Source: Vibrio mytili | GTDB taxonomy: Bacteria > Pseudomonadota > Gammaproteobacteria > Enterobacterales > Vibrionaceae | DNA: 64,000 nucleotides | NCBI RefSeq assembly: GCF_000830505.1 | Contig: NZ_JXOK01000049.1 | Location: 1-64,000, forward strand | Direction of reading: 5' to 3' | In this document: positions 26,999 to 36,955 of the stretch, piece by piece | Position numbering within the stretch: the first letter of the stretch is position 1 | Layout of the letters: each line of letters opens with the position of its first letter | Made by a program: the position numbers and the translations under genes | Notes under the pieces: generated by a model | Seen by the model: the letters and a program-made list of their open reading frames with translations, nothing else | The model's database searches: none | What the model was told of the DNA's origin: nothing

Positions 26999-27027
26999 AA
27001 GGTCAGTCTCAAACTGGCCTTTTTTAA
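26999..27027 (+). terminator. malM terminator
   Basis: AAGGTCAGT pairs with ACTGGCCTT (one G-U) around CTCAA, followed by TTTTTAA. The rest of the gap to 27282 is AT-rich and holds no gene I can see. Confidence 0.75.
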
Positions 27028-27282
27028 TTATTATGCGCTCAAAAATAGTTACCCCTACATAGAGTTATCCCATTCACATATTCACTCACATTCCTTTGTC
27101 TTTAGTATTGTTTAGATCAATAATTTAATTTGTTAGTCATTTTATCTCGTATGATGAAAATGATAATTTTCTCTGACCTTTGAAACGAGCAAGAAAGCTG
27201 TCTTAATTAACTCAGTCTGCATTGAGCTAATTTTATTCTTGTTTATTTTCTGTTGTTAAAATAAAAAAGGAATCACTTCAAT

Positions 27283-27789
27283 ATGAATATGATGAAGACT
27301 TCAATTGCAGCTGCATTGCTTATCGCTCTTGTTGGTTGCCAATCTACATCTGAACCAGAACCAACGGTTACGCCTACCAATACAATGTCTGACGCAGAAT
27401 TGGTGATGTTTATGCAAGCGTGTGACAATCCAGACAGCGTAGAAGCGGGACCAATTAAGAAGCCGCTATTTGTTGTCGGATCTTTTTCAGACTCTAACTG
27501 GAAGCATGTTCCTCAGCGTCAATATTCTTACAAAGGAAATAATATTTACCAAGCAGTAATACAAGAAAAGTCAGGCTCATTTAAAATGCAGTATGCGACA
27601 GAGTTATGGTTTCCACAATTTACTGCAAAGGGTAATCGAATGAATGTCGGTGAATTAACACCATTAACTTTTGGTGGTTATGGTACCGATACGTCAGTGG
27701 ATATTAAAGAAGACGGGACATATGTTTGGAGTCTGCATTTTGAAGGTGAAGGTAAGCCTCTTCATGTCATGGTAAATAAGTGCCAATAA
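27283..27789 (+). CDS. starch-binding-module-like lipoprotein
   Basis: A 168-residue lipoprotein: signal MNMMKTSIAAALLIALVGC with lipobox LVGC, a Pro/Thr linker, then one beta-sandwich-like domain. The domain text (PLFVVGSFSDSNWKHVP, then IYQAVIQEKSGSFKMQYA) resembles the extra C-terminal modules of the pullulanase encoded at 29617-33603 (YVKGTMNGWADSSDWAM, then AGDHEFKFADADW). I infer a surface glucan-binding protein that helps hold starch near the amylase and pullulanase. No catalytic residues are expected. It lies between malM and the amylase lipoprotein gene. Confidence 0.7.
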   Translation: MNMMKTSIAAALLIALVGCQSTSEPEPTVTPTNTMSDAELVMFMQACDNPDSVEAGPIKKPLFVVGSFSDSNWKHVPQRQYSYKGNNIYQAVIQEKSGSFKMQYATELWFPQFTAKGNRMNVGELTPLTFGGYGTDTSVDIKEDGTYVWSLHFEGEGKPLHVMVNKCQ

Positions 27790-27827
27790 TATTTAGTTGA
27801 TCTGGCGATAATTTGATTTTTGTGTAA

Positions 27828-27868
27828 TTAGCCCCTGCATGTGAAGTATGTAGGGGCTAATTTCTTTT
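27828..27868 (+). terminator. terminator before the amylase gene
   Basis: TTAGCCCCTGCAT pairs with ATGTAGGGGCTAA (one G-U), followed by TTTCTTTT. It overlaps the leader of the amylase gene, whose ribosome site starts right after it. Confidence 0.7.
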
Positions 27869-27879
27869 GGGAGGGGTTC

Positions 27880-29478
27880 ATGAGTACAAATTTATATAAA
27901 TCTTTTTTAGCCTTAGCCATCGCGGGAGTAATAGCGGGTTGTAATTCGTCTGATAGTAATAATGAGAAGGCCTCGACACCCAGTGAGGCCAGTTATGATT
28001 GCCAAATTGGTATAGCGGAGCAGAGTAATCAGTTGCGTACTTATCAAATTATGGTGGAGAGCTTTGTCGATGGTGATGCCAGTATCGGTCATGGAACGGG
28101 ATACGGAACCAGCCATCATAATGGTAATTTACAAGGTATTATTGATTCATTGGATTATATTCAAGCATTGGGCATGAACGCGATTTGGCTGACACCGATC
28201 TTCGATTCTGAAGCCATTGTAGGACAAGATCATTGGGCCGATCGTTTGGACGCAACCGGATATTATGCGACAGACTATTTTAAGATTGATCCTCGGTTTG
28301 GTGATCTTGAAACGGCGAAAAAGATGGTAGAGGAGGCCCACAAACGTGGATTATATGTCTTTTTTGACGGTGTTTTTGGGCACCATAAAGCGGGGCTAAT
28401 CAAACCTTCGCCCTCTGGGCTGCTCCCTTCTGGTTCTAACAATCCTGTTGATTACCCAGCGAGTCTCGAGTTTTATAAAGAGGTCGCAACATATTGGATA
28501 AACGAACTAAAAATTGATGGCTGGCGCTTAGACCAAGCTTACCAAGTACCAACCGACGCTTGGGCGCAACTGCGTATGGCGGTTGATCAAGCCTCACAAA
28601 GTGTGACCTATATCAATAGGTTAGATGAGCGAGTGCATCCGTTAGGTTACATGGTGGCAGAAATCTGGAAAGGTGAATCAGATATTGCTGATGAGGCTTA
28701 TGGAACGGAAAGCGAGCCGGCGTTATGTTCTGCTTTTGACTTCCCTATGCGTTACCGCATTGTCGAAACCTTAGCGGTGAATGAAAGTGGCGTAGGCGGT
28801 AAAGATGTTGAATGGTTGGACAACGGTTACCTCACACATCAACAATATCCAAGCCATGCCCAACCCAATTTAATGATTGGTAATCACGATTTAGTTCGCT
28901 TTGGCGACTTGTTACAGCGTGGTGGGTTAGCTGATGTAAATGATCAAGAATACTGGTTGCGACACAAAGCTGCGTTTGCATTTCAGGCTGCATATAGTGG
29001 TCCTATCACGCTTTATTACGGTGACGAGATTGGTGATCAAGTGGCGGATTTTGCAACAAAAGAAGACACGAATACTTGTGCAGTCGCTGGTTTGTGTGAT
29101 GACCATGTGGCTCGCAGTAGCGCAAAAATTGAAGGCGTGACGGCGACGCTAGATGCAAACCAAGCCGACCTAAAGTCTTATGTACAAGAGTTGATGGCCA
29201 TGCGTACCGCTCATTCGTCGCTGTATGAAGGATCACGTACTAACTTGTTGGCCAGCAACGGTATTTATGTCGATTTAAAAACATCGGACACCGATCGAGT
29301 CGTTTTTGCATTGAATACTCTTGAAAATGCAAGGACCGTTATCCTCACCGAGGGTATGCTCGGGGGGCAGTACTCGCTGGTGGATTTGATGACCAATGAG
29401 ACGATCTTGTCTAATAACGGCCAGTACCAAATATTGATGTCACCACTGCAAGGAAGGTTCTTTGCAGTGAGCCAATAG
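27880..29478 (+). CDS. alpha-amylase family (GH13) lipoprotein
   Basis: A 532-residue outer-envelope glycoside hydrolase. ATG 27880 follows GGGAGGGG and encodes a lipoprotein signal with Cys21 in GVIAGC. The GH13 barrel is recognisable: AIWLTPIF, GWRLDQAY with nucleophile Asp218, AEIWKG with Glu261 and IGNHDLVRF with Asp337. Region I reads FFDGVFGHH, so the usual Asn before His is Gly, which is unusual and could change subsite -1. Cysteine pairs suit a periplasmic or surface location. It probably cuts extracellular starch into LamB-sized dextrins together with the neighbouring pullulanase. Confidence 0.86.
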   Translation: MSTNLYKSFLALAIAGVIAGCNSSDSNNEKASTPSEASYDCQIGIAEQSNQLRTYQIMVESFVDGDASIGHGTGYGTSHHNGNLQGIIDSLDYIQALGMNAIWLTPIFDSEAIVGQDHWADRLDATGYYATDYFKIDPRFGDLETAKKMVEEAHKRGLYVFFDGVFGHHKAGLIKPSPSGLLPSGSNNPVDYPASLEFYKEVATYWINELKIDGWRLDQAYQVPTDAWAQLRMAVDQASQSVTYINRLDERVHPLGYMVAEIWKGESDIADEAYGTESEPALCSAFDFPMRYRIVETLAVNESGVGGKDVEWLDNGYLTHQQYPSHAQPNLMIGNHDLVRFGDLLQRGGLADVNDQEYWLRHKAAFAFQAAYSGPITLYYGDEIGDQVADFATKEDTNTCAVAGLCDDHVARSSAKIEGVTATLDANQADLKSYVQELMAMRTAHSSLYEGSRTNLLASNGIYVDLKTSDTDRVVFALNTLENARTVILTEGMLGGQYSLVDLMTNETILSNNGQYQILMSPLQGRFFAVSQ

Positions 29479-29566
29479 TGTCCTACCCGTTAAAGTATGG
29501 GTCAAGTGATGCGGTTAGCTTGAAGGAACGCTTGGCTTTTGTCTCTGTGCAAAGTGAGTAAATGAA

Positions 29567-29600
29567 AAAAAGGGGGGAAGCAATAGCTTCCCCCCTTTTT
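29567..29600. terminator. bidirectional terminator between amylase and pullulanase
   Basis: A perfect 15-bp stem (AAAAAGGGGGGAAGC / GCTTCCCCCCTTTTT) with an AATA loop. It sits between convergent genes and gives a T-run on both strands. Confidence 0.9.
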
Positions 29601-29616
29601 GGTGCTGTTACATTAA

Positions 29617-32600
29617 TTAGTTTTGCGTAACGGTCACTATTGGTGCAGCTGTATCGGCAGCATTAAAGTGGAAGTGATAGCTTCCGTCTGCAGGGACAGT
29701 GATACTAATGTTACCGCTTGAACCACCGGCCTCCATAGTTAATGGCGTGCCAAATTCAATGGCACCTTGCCCACCGAAGTTGGTTGCGTCTGCCCAGTCA
29801 GAACTTGCCACTTTCATCTCGAACGTGCCAGCGGTCAGATCGATGTCTAATGAGTAAACGTCGTTGGCTACATAACTAAACTTAGCGGTTTCAAGTGCGC
29901 CCCAGTCTGCATCCGTCACGTCTCCGCGTAAGTATAGAGAGGTATCGCCGAAGGTTGGGGCGTCCGCGGATTTGGTTACCGAAACCACAGGCTTTTCGAC
30001 GCTTTCATCTTGAACATTGAGTGCGTTAAGAATGAAGTTGTATTTGCCTGTTTCAGCTACAGTCAGTGTGCAGTTGTCACCCGTTCCAAGATCAAGAGAG
30101 TCACCGGCTTGCTCTGCAGCACTGCAACCAATGTTTGGAACTGACCAGTCAGCATCTGCAAACTTGAACTCATGGTCACCTGCTTCCAGTACACCTGTCA
30201 CTGAATACATACCGTTGCCAATAAAGGTCATTGCCCAGTCAGAGCTGTCAGCCCAACCGTTCATTGTGCCTTTTACATAAACCACGGTTTCGCCATACGG
30301 CGGGATACTTGATACGTCTTTGTTAGAGGTATCGACTGGAAGCCCAGCCCCTTGTGCGCCGGCTTGTGGCTGCACAAATACTGCGGTTGTCAGTGCTGGT
30401 ACGGTAAAGGTTTCACCAGAGAAGCTTGCCGCTTTTACCACAGAGTCTGCCGAGTTTTTCTGGATGTCATGAAGCTCAAAACCGCTTGTGCCAGAGATGG
30501 TGAACGACTGTTGTTCAGCCGAAGCATTGATCACTGCCACGATCGCATCGTAGTTCGGATCCAAGTCTTGCCCTGCAGAGACCCCGTCATCAATCGTCAT
30601 TACAATCAGACCAGAGACCTGATTTTGGCCAACGTTGCGGAAGTCCACTCGGTTCATCACTTCTTGAGCCGTATCTAAGCGGAACAGTTCACTGGAGCTA
30701 CGGATTTTAAGTAACTCTATGAATTGCTGTTTCGTTAACTCGATGTCAGTCGTATCCGGTTTTGCTGTACTGTCACTGATGATCGTTTTGATCAGCTCCC
30801 AGTTATCGCCATCTTTATCTTCGCGTGGCAAACCAACGTTCCAGTTGTTGTCACTGCCATCGAAGAACACGCGGTTGAACCAATCGCCAGAGTCGTAGGA
30901 ATCACGCTGCATCGACTTCGAGCGTAAGAGTTCTGAACCCATGTGAATGAATGGAATACCTTGACCTAGCATGACAGTCGAAAGCGATACGTTTTGCATA
31001 CGAGCTCGCTCAGCTGAGCTAGTGCCCATTGCGATCTTATAGGCATTATTATCCCAAAGGGTTTGGTTATCGTGTTTAGAAACGTACGAGATGTTCTCCG
31101 ATGGTACTTTCGTGTAGCCAGCAGGTGCACCATTGTAATCGACGTTCTTACCGAGTTTGGTTTCGCCGGTGTAATCCAACAGTACATAGTCTGCCAAGTT
31201 ACCTGCCATACCTAGACGTACGATGTCTTGATTGTGCAGACGCCCGTTCACTGAATCGGCATCTGCTTTAGTTTCTTCGTTCGGGTACGCTGCATTACCA
31301 AAACCCTGGTTGTAGCGTAATGAGTGAGAACCATCTGAATCGACACCACCATCAAACGGACCGCCACCGCGTACAGCGTCACGCAGACGGTCGGAGAAAG
31401 TCCCTATTTCTGTACCAGCCATGTTAGGTTGATTAGCTTGATCAAAGCGTGCATTGTTCGCTACTTCACCAAAGTCCCAGCCTTCTCCATAAAATAAGGT
31501 ATTAGGGTCAATCTTACGGACTTGCTCTAACGCGTAGACCATGACGTCTTTTGGCTGGTGGCCCATTAAGTCAAAGCGGAAGCCATCGACTTTGTAGTCT
31601 TGCGCCCAAACTTTCAGTGAGTCCACCATCAACTTGCCCATCATCAAGTTTTCAGTCGCAGTGTTATCACAGCAAGTTGAGGTCTCTACACCACCAGTAT
31701 TCACATTGAGGCGATGGTAGTATCCCGGAACGATCTTATCCAGAACAGACTTTTCATTGATACCGGATGCGTTGGTGTGATTGTAAACCACGTCCATCAC
31801 CAGTTTTAGTCCCATTTTGTGAGTCGCTTGAACCATTTCACGGAACTCAATGATTCGCTGAGTGCCATTTGGGTTGGTCGCGTAGCTGCCTTCCGGTACG
31901 GTGTAGTGGAATGGGTCATACCCCCAGTTAAAGCTGTCTAAACTGCGCAGATCGTTCATTAGTGCTTGTGCTGATCCTGTTGTGGGATCATAACTGTTGA
32001 GCACATCTTCAATCACCCTCGCTTCACCTTCGCTATCACATACGGCTGCGTCTGGCTTAACCGCACATAGCTTGCCAACCGTATCAGTAATATCGACTCG
32101 ATTATCCGTATTTTCATCTACGGTCGCGATATCAAAGGCAGGCAGAATATGTAAAGTGGTTAAACCTGCGTCTTTTAGTGCTTGTAAGTGAGAAACGGAC
32201 TCGCGCTCAGGTTCGGTGAGGGCTAAATACTTACCATCGTAAGCGGGTGTACCTTGACGGTCGTTAAAGCTAAAGTCACGAAGATGGGATTCGTACAATA
32301 CGTGGTCTTCATCTTTCGCTAGGGTTGGGCGATCGTAGTTGTTCCAATCTTGCGGCATCAAGCTTGCATCGTTTAGATCAACGACTTGTGAGTAGAGGGA
32401 GTTAATCGACAAGCTCAGTGAATATGGGTCAGTGACCATCCGTGTTTCTACAGCGCCCGTTGTAGGATGATAAACCGTCACTTGGTAACGATAGAATTTG
32501 TTTACAACGTTACTTTGTGGTTCAGACATCCAAATACCGGTGGTGTTATCTTCCGTCATTGTCACGGTTGACTCTTCTTGTAGGTTCTCATCATAGATGA

Positions 32601-33603
32601 CAAGAGATACATCTTGCGCTGTTGGCGCCCACAGCTTAAAGGTTGCCGCACCACCTTCGACGATAGCGCCTAAAGATTGACCCATTGCATTACCGGCATC
32701 GGCATCAGCAAAAACGGCATCCAACACGCCCGGTTTCTGGACTTCTGTCGCTGAAATAACATCACCATCAGCATTGTAAGCTACTACCACAATTTGCGAT
32801 TTTAGGATGGTACGCAGTGTCGCATCATCGACATTGATTTCTGCCGCTTTTAGGCTTGATAGGTGACGGAATCGTGATTTTAATTCTTCGGAAAGCTCGC
32901 CGCTCGGAATGAGTTCGATGGCCGTACCACCAGTGAACTGTTTATTTTCGTTCATCGAAATGTCATTGGTCAGGCTATAGTAAAGCTTCAATGAGTCGGC
33001 ATCACCAGCGGCTTCCCAGGCGATCGTCGTTGCATTTAACCAATGCGCTTTCTGACCATCTACCTCAACTGGACGCTCTTCGATTGGCTCGTAGTAAAGT
33101 TCGCTGCTGCCATGGAAACCGAACAGACCTTGAGACGCTCCGACTTTAGTCAATTCAACCTTTGAGTTAGCACTACCGAATGCTTTTTCATCGCCGTTGT
33201 GCAAAATAAAGTTCATACATTCGTATGGGTCAGCCGCATCTGGGTCGACCTTCAAGATATAATATGCACCGTAAGTATCGCTAATGCCGTCATAAGGATG
33301 AGGCGACGCCCAATCTGTACCACCATTGGCAATCCCCATCGCTTCAAGATCGGTACTTGTACAACCTTCACCGTTCCACAAGTGCAGACCCCAACCATCA
33401 TAATCACTGGCGGTTGAAGCGGACGCTACGTCTCGTTTGTAATAGACCACCACTTCATTTTCGCCTGCAGGGTACAAACCTGAACTAGGGCTGGTCGTAT
33501 CGTCGTTAGTGCTGTCACTGCCACAACCGCTGATCACCGCAATGGAGATCAAAGGCAGTACGGTTTTGGCAATCGCTGATAGTTTAAATGTTTTTTTGTC
33601 CAC
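29617..33603 (-). CDS. pulA: pullulanase-type lipoprotein
   Basis: A 1328-residue surface enzyme that hydrolyses alpha-1,6 bonds of pullulan and branched dextrins. I chose GTG 33603 because it gives a lipoprotein signal (starts DKKTFKLSAIAK after the initiator, lipobox VISGC, Cys27); the longer frame to 33714 adds 37 residues before the signal. Order: CBM41 (YDGWGLHLWNGEG), pullulanase N2-like region, CBM48 (ATFKLWAPTAQDVSLVIYD), GH13 barrel with Asp678 (FRFDLMGHQP), Glu707 (GEGWDFGE) and Asp845 (KHDNQTLWD), a DUF3372-like domain, and two extra C-terminal beta modules (about 1100-1328). MalT-box-like motifs lie upstream. Confidence 0.92.
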   Translation of the reverse strand: MDKKTFKLSAIAKTVLPLISIAVISGCGSDSTNDDTTSPSSGLYPAGENEVVVYYKRDVASASTASDYDGWGLHLWNGEGCTSTDLEAMGIANGGTDWASPHPYDGISDTYGAYYILKVDPDAADPYECMNFILHNGDEKAFGSANSKVELTKVGASQGLFGFHGSSELYYEPIEERPVEVDGQKAHWLNATTIAWEAAGDADSLKLYYSLTNDISMNENKQFTGGTAIELIPSGELSEELKSRFRHLSSLKAAEINVDDATLRTILKSQIVVVAYNADGDVISATEVQKPGVLDAVFADADAGNAMGQSLGAIVEGGAATFKLWAPTAQDVSLVIYDENLQEESTVTMTEDNTTGIWMSEPQSNVVNKFYRYQVTVYHPTTGAVETRMVTDPYSLSLSINSLYSQVVDLNDASLMPQDWNNYDRPTLAKDEDHVLYESHLRDFSFNDRQGTPAYDGKYLALTEPERESVSHLQALKDAGLTTLHILPAFDIATVDENTDNRVDITDTVGKLCAVKPDAAVCDSEGEARVIEDVLNSYDPTTGSAQALMNDLRSLDSFNWGYDPFHYTVPEGSYATNPNGTQRIIEFREMVQATHKMGLKLVMDVVYNHTNASGINEKSVLDKIVPGYYHRLNVNTGGVETSTCCDNTATENLMMGKLMVDSLKVWAQDYKVDGFRFDLMGHQPKDVMVYALEQVRKIDPNTLFYGEGWDFGEVANNARFDQANQPNMAGTEIGTFSDRLRDAVRGGGPFDGGVDSDGSHSLRYNQGFGNAAYPNEETKADADSVNGRLHNQDIVRLGMAGNLADYVLLDYTGETKLGKNVDYNGAPAGYTKVPSENISYVSKHDNQTLWDNNAYKIAMGTSSAERARMQNVSLSTVMLGQGIPFIHMGSELLRSKSMQRDSYDSGDWFNRVFFDGSDNNWNVGLPREDKDGDNWELIKTIISDSTAKPDTTDIELTKQQFIELLKIRSSSELFRLDTAQEVMNRVDFRNVGQNQVSGLIVMTIDDGVSAGQDLDPNYDAIVAVINASAEQQSFTISGTSGFELHDIQKNSADSVVKAASFSGETFTVPALTTAVFVQPQAGAQGAGLPVDTSNKDVSSIPPYGETVVYVKGTMNGWADSSDWAMTFIGNGMYSVTGVLEAGDHEFKFADADWSVPNIGCSAAEQAGDSLDLGTGDNCTLTVAETGKYNFILNALNVQDESVEKPVVSVTKSADAPTFGDTSLYLRGDVTDADWGALETAKFSYVANDVYSLDIDLTAGTFEMKVASSDWADATNFGGQGAIEFGTPLTMEAGGSSGNISITVPADGSYHFHFNAADTAAPIVTVTQN

Positions 33604-34172
33604 GTTTACAAATCCATTTTTATGTAATTGAAATATCGCGTGGTGTATTTCACTGATTAATTCGTGAAATACACCACTAGCTTGTGCGGCAAAATGCCGA
33701 AAGGAAATGTTCAACTAGATGCTAATACACAGAATCACCAACAAAATGTGAGGACAAACGCCGAAGTTATTTGCGAAGAAAAAATTTGCCTCACAGTCGA
33801 TGACGTTCACAAATTCACTAAGAAACGCAACACAGATTGAGAGTTGTCGCACATCTCATATTTAAGAACTATGGCGGGAGTAGAGCAGAGGGAGGAGGAA
33901 GGAGGAGAGATGCTCAGCCTCAAAAGCGTGATGCATATCTATAAAAATCACGTATATATTTTTAGATGAGAAATAAGTATCTCCAATACTTCAGGTGGGT
34001 GGGTATTCAATTCGTTTGTTTGTTACGATTGGTATCAATTTATCGTCATGCTACCCAGCGCTATTTCGCTGCTAAACTTCAGTTTTTTGCCTGACGGTCG
34101 ATATAATCGTCAAGCGCCGAGGAAAGTCGGTATTGATTTCTGTTTGTATTCCTAAATAAAAAGAGGCGATTT
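33604..34172. other. divergent promoter region pulA / Sel1 gene
   Basis: A 569-bp region containing the pulA promoter and MalT-box-like sites (33888-33910) and, to the right, the leader of the Sel1 gene, which has an AGAGG ribosome site just before 34173. No other gene is apparent. Confidence 0.5.
33888..33910. promoter_or_regulatory. MalT-box-like pair before pulA
   Basis: GGGAGGAGG followed directly by AGGAGGAGA on the + strand, i.e. the same orientation relative to the gene as the lamB boxes. It lies about 290 bp before the chosen pulA start. Confidence 0.55.
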
Positions 34173-35372
34173 ATGAGCGGTATAGGCATTGCTATTGCGG
34201 CAACTGGCCTTTCTCTCGTCCTGATATTTGTGTGGATGGCTTCGTTATCCATGCGCAAGCAACGCCTTGAAGCTGAGAGAAAAGCCCGCGAAGCGGTTTA
34301 TCGAAAGGCGATGAAGAAGGCCCGAGAACAAGAGCGAAAAGAACGTGAGTTTAAAGCGGAAACGGGCCATATCCCAACCATTTTATATCTCGCGAAAGAA
34401 GCGGAAAAACGCAATATTAAGCAGGCTCTCTATTGGTATGAAAAAGCCGCTAAACTCGATAATATCACTGGTATGTACAGCATTGTCCGCCTCAGCGAGC
34501 GCATGAGGGAGGATATGGTTCTAAAGGAACAAGCGAATTTTTGGCGCATGGCCATTGCTGGAGTGGAAGGCGATGTAGATGCCAGGTTTGGTACTGGTAA
34601 GGCTTTAGTGTTTGGACGTGGTATTGAGCAAAATACATCTAAAGGGCTTGAGCTGATAGAGTCAGCAGCAGAAGAAGGGTGCGTTGACGCCATGTTATAT
34701 ATGGGAGAATGGCAACTTTCTCCTGAAAATGCAGCAGGCAAAAAAGAAGACGCACTTTACTGGTTTCTAAAAGCGGCGGATAAAGGCAGTATTGCAGGGA
34801 AAATTCAACTCGGCCTATGCTATTTAAAAGGCCTTGGAACGGAGAAAAACCTGCTTAAGGGGCGTTATTGGTTAGAGCGTGCAGCTGAATGCGGCAGCGC
34901 AGAAGCCATGTACCACGCGGGTGAAGCTTGGCAAGACACCAGTAAAACTGGCAATGCGATTGCTTATATTTGGCTGTTCCTCTCGGCCAGTATGGGATAT
35001 GAGCCAGCACGTATTTTACGAGACAAAGTGGCAAGTAGCATAGGGGTTGATGTTGTCGTCGGGTTGCAGTCGATCGCGAAACCACTGCAGCGTAAATTAG
35101 CTTCAGGCGATGTGAAAAAGCATGGCATTATTCGCGCTTTGAACAAGGTGTACAAACGCCCACCGTATTTTCCAGACAAAGAAAATATTACAGAGTCCGT
35201 AGAGGAGACTGATGCAGATAAAGCAGGCATCGATTTATTTGAAGGCGAGCAAGAGAGTCACTTTCAATCGGATACTCAGCTTGCGGAATTTGAACCTCGT
35301 GATTCTGAACCAAAGCCAACTCGTTTATCAAAAGAAGCTCTGGACTTCACTCAGAACTTTCTTCAACCCTAG
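34173..35372 (+). CDS. membrane-anchored Sel1-repeat protein
   Basis: A 399-residue protein with an N-terminal membrane helix (about 3-25), a highly charged coiled segment (about 28-65, many Arg/Lys/Glu), then Sel1-type TPR-like repeats: ALYWYEKAAKLDNITGMY, ALYWFLKAADKGSIAGKIQLGLCY and GRYWLERAAECGSAEAMYHAGEAW. An acidic tail follows. Such repeats mediate protein contacts; no enzymatic motif is seen. It is monocistronic with a strong terminator. The partner cannot be inferred from neighbours. Confidence 0.85.
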   Translation: MSGIGIAIAATGLSLVLIFVWMASLSMRKQRLEAERKAREAVYRKAMKKAREQERKEREFKAETGHIPTILYLAKEAEKRNIKQALYWYEKAAKLDNITGMYSIVRLSERMREDMVLKEQANFWRMAIAGVEGDVDARFGTGKALVFGRGIEQNTSKGLELIESAAEEGCVDAMLYMGEWQLSPENAAGKKEDALYWFLKAADKGSIAGKIQLGLCYLKGLGTEKNLLKGRYWLERAAECGSAEAMYHAGEAWQDTSKTGNAIAYIWLFLSASMGYEPARILRDKVASSIGVDVVVGLQSIAKPLQRKLASGDVKKHGIIRALNKVYKRPPYFPDKENITESVEETDADKAGIDLFEGEQESHFQSDTQLAEFEPRDSEPKPTRLSKEALDFTQNFLQP

Positions 35373-35393
35373 ACCCCAACCTTTAAAATAATT

Positions 35394-35417
35394 AAGGGGA
35401 GCCAATTGGCTCCCCTT
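35394..35417. terminator. bidirectional terminator between Sel1 gene and sstT
   Basis: A 24-bp perfect palindrome centred on CCAATTGG (AAGGGGAG / CTCCCCTT arms) between the convergent stops. T-rich sequence follows on both strands. Confidence 0.8.
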
Positions 35418-35438
35418 GTTGTTTATATATTCTTGCGA

Positions 35439-36659
35439 TTACGACTGTTCTTTTTGATGTTCAGAGCGGCACACGGCAGCGGTGAAAACAACGTCAGTCG
35501 AGCTGTTAAGTGCTGTTTCAGCAGAGTCTTGAATCACACCGATAATAAACCCAACGGCAACCACTTGCATCGCAACGTCGTTAGAGATACCGAACAAACC
35601 GCACGCGAGAGGGATCAGTAATAGAGATCCACCGGCAACACCAGAAGCGCCACATGCCGATACCGCTGCAACGATACTCAGAAGCAGTGCAGTCAAGATG
35701 TCTACTTCAATACCCATAGTATGCACGGCGGCGAGCGTTAACGTGGTGATGGTGATTGCAGCTCCTGCCATGTTAATAGTTGCACCTAGAGGAATAGACA
35801 CAGAGTAAGTATCTTCATCCAGCTTTAATTTTTCACATAGCGTCATGTTAACTGGGATGTTTGCGGCACTTGAACGAGTGAAGAATGCGGTTACACCACT
35901 TTCACGTAGACATTGGAACACAAGCGGGTAAGGGTTTTGCTTAGTTTTGAAGAAGACGATGGCTGGGTTAACAACCAAAGCAATGATTGCCATTGCGCCC
36001 AGCAACACTGCCAGTAGGTGAGCGTAGCTTGCTAGGGCGCTGAAACCTGTCGTTGCAAATGTTGCGGATACCAAGCCAAAAATACCAAATGGTGCAAGGC
36101 GAATGACGAAACGCACAATGTAAGAGACACTGTGGCTGAGATCTTCAAATACCGCCTTTGTGGTAGCAGATGCATGATGAAGCGCAAGCCCAAGACCTAC
36201 ACCCCAAGCCAGAATACCGATGTAGTTCGCTTCAACAAGAGCGTTAACCGGGTTATCGACTACTTTGAAAAGCAGTGTACGTAAGACCTCTGCAATACCT
36301 TGAGGAGGCATTGCACCTTCAGCACCGGTCACAAGCGTCAAAGTGGTTGGGAAAAGGAAGCTTAGAACAACGGCTGATAGGGCCGCAAAAAATGTCCCCA
36401 TTAGATACAGAGCAACGATTGGGCGCATGTAAGTGTGTTGATTTTTCTTCTGATTAGCGATAGAAGCCGCAACCAAAATAAAGACTAAGATTGGGGCAAT
36501 CGCTTTAAGCGCGCCAACAAATAAACTACCAATAAGGCCAGCGCTTTCTGCGTGACTTGGTGAGATTGTCGCAAGCAAAATCCCCAAGACGATACCGACT
36601 AGGATTTGAACGACAAGGTTGCCACGAGCATATCGGGCAACGAGACTGTTATGTTGCAT
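35439..36659 (-). CDS. sstT: Na+/serine-threonine symporter SstT
   Basis: A 406-residue inner-membrane transporter of the DAACS family. It starts [20 protein letters not shown], the usual SstT beginning. The two re-entrant-loop signatures are present: serine-rich [14 protein letters not shown] and the [14 protein letters not shown] segment that binds substrate and Na+. It imports serine and threonine with Na+. It is monocistronic and shares a bidirectional terminator with the convergent Sel1 gene. Confidence 0.92.
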   Translation of the reverse strand: MQHNSLVARYARGNLVVQILVGIVLGILLATISPSHAESAGLIGSLFVGALKAIAPILVFILVAASIANQKKNQHTYMRPIVALYLMGTFFAALSAVVLSFLFPTTLTLVTGAEGAMPPQGIAEVLRTLLFKVVDNPVNALVEANYIGILAWGVGLGLALHHASATTKAVFEDLSHSVSYIVRFVIRLAPFGIFGLVSATFATTGFSALASYAHLLAVLLGAMAIIALVVNPAIVFFKTKQNPYPLVFQCLRESGVTAFFTRSSAANIPVNMTLCEKLKLDEDTYSVSIPLGATINMAGAAITITTLTLAAVHTMGIEVDILTALLLSIVAAVSACGASGVAGGSLLLIPLACGLFGISNDVAMQVVAVGFIIGVIQDSAETALNSSTDVVFTAAVCRSEHQKEQS

Positions 36660-36955
36660 ACTTCATTCCTGCATGTTGTGCTTTAGTGATTCAGCCAATG
36701 GTTACTATCACGCTATAGCAATAGCTGATCTCCCCGAACGACAAAGAGAAAACATCACTGTTAATCACCGAGTTGCATTATTATCAATTAGAGCATTCAA
36801 CCACTGTATTGTTGAATGCGACATATCTTAACTTCGGAATATTTTGTGTCTAGTTTTTGTTTGTTTTTGGACTAAATGTTTGCTCAATGTTACTAAAATA
36901 AGTCTTTTGTGTTGCAAGTTGTTGGCGAATGTGAGTGATACTTTTGAACGTGTGC
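36660..36955. other. gap between sstT and the SCO1 gene
   Basis: 296 bp with the sstT promoter region. A short inverted repeat near 36796-36820 (GCATTCAACC / TTGAATGC) is the only structure I see. Confidence 0.4.
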
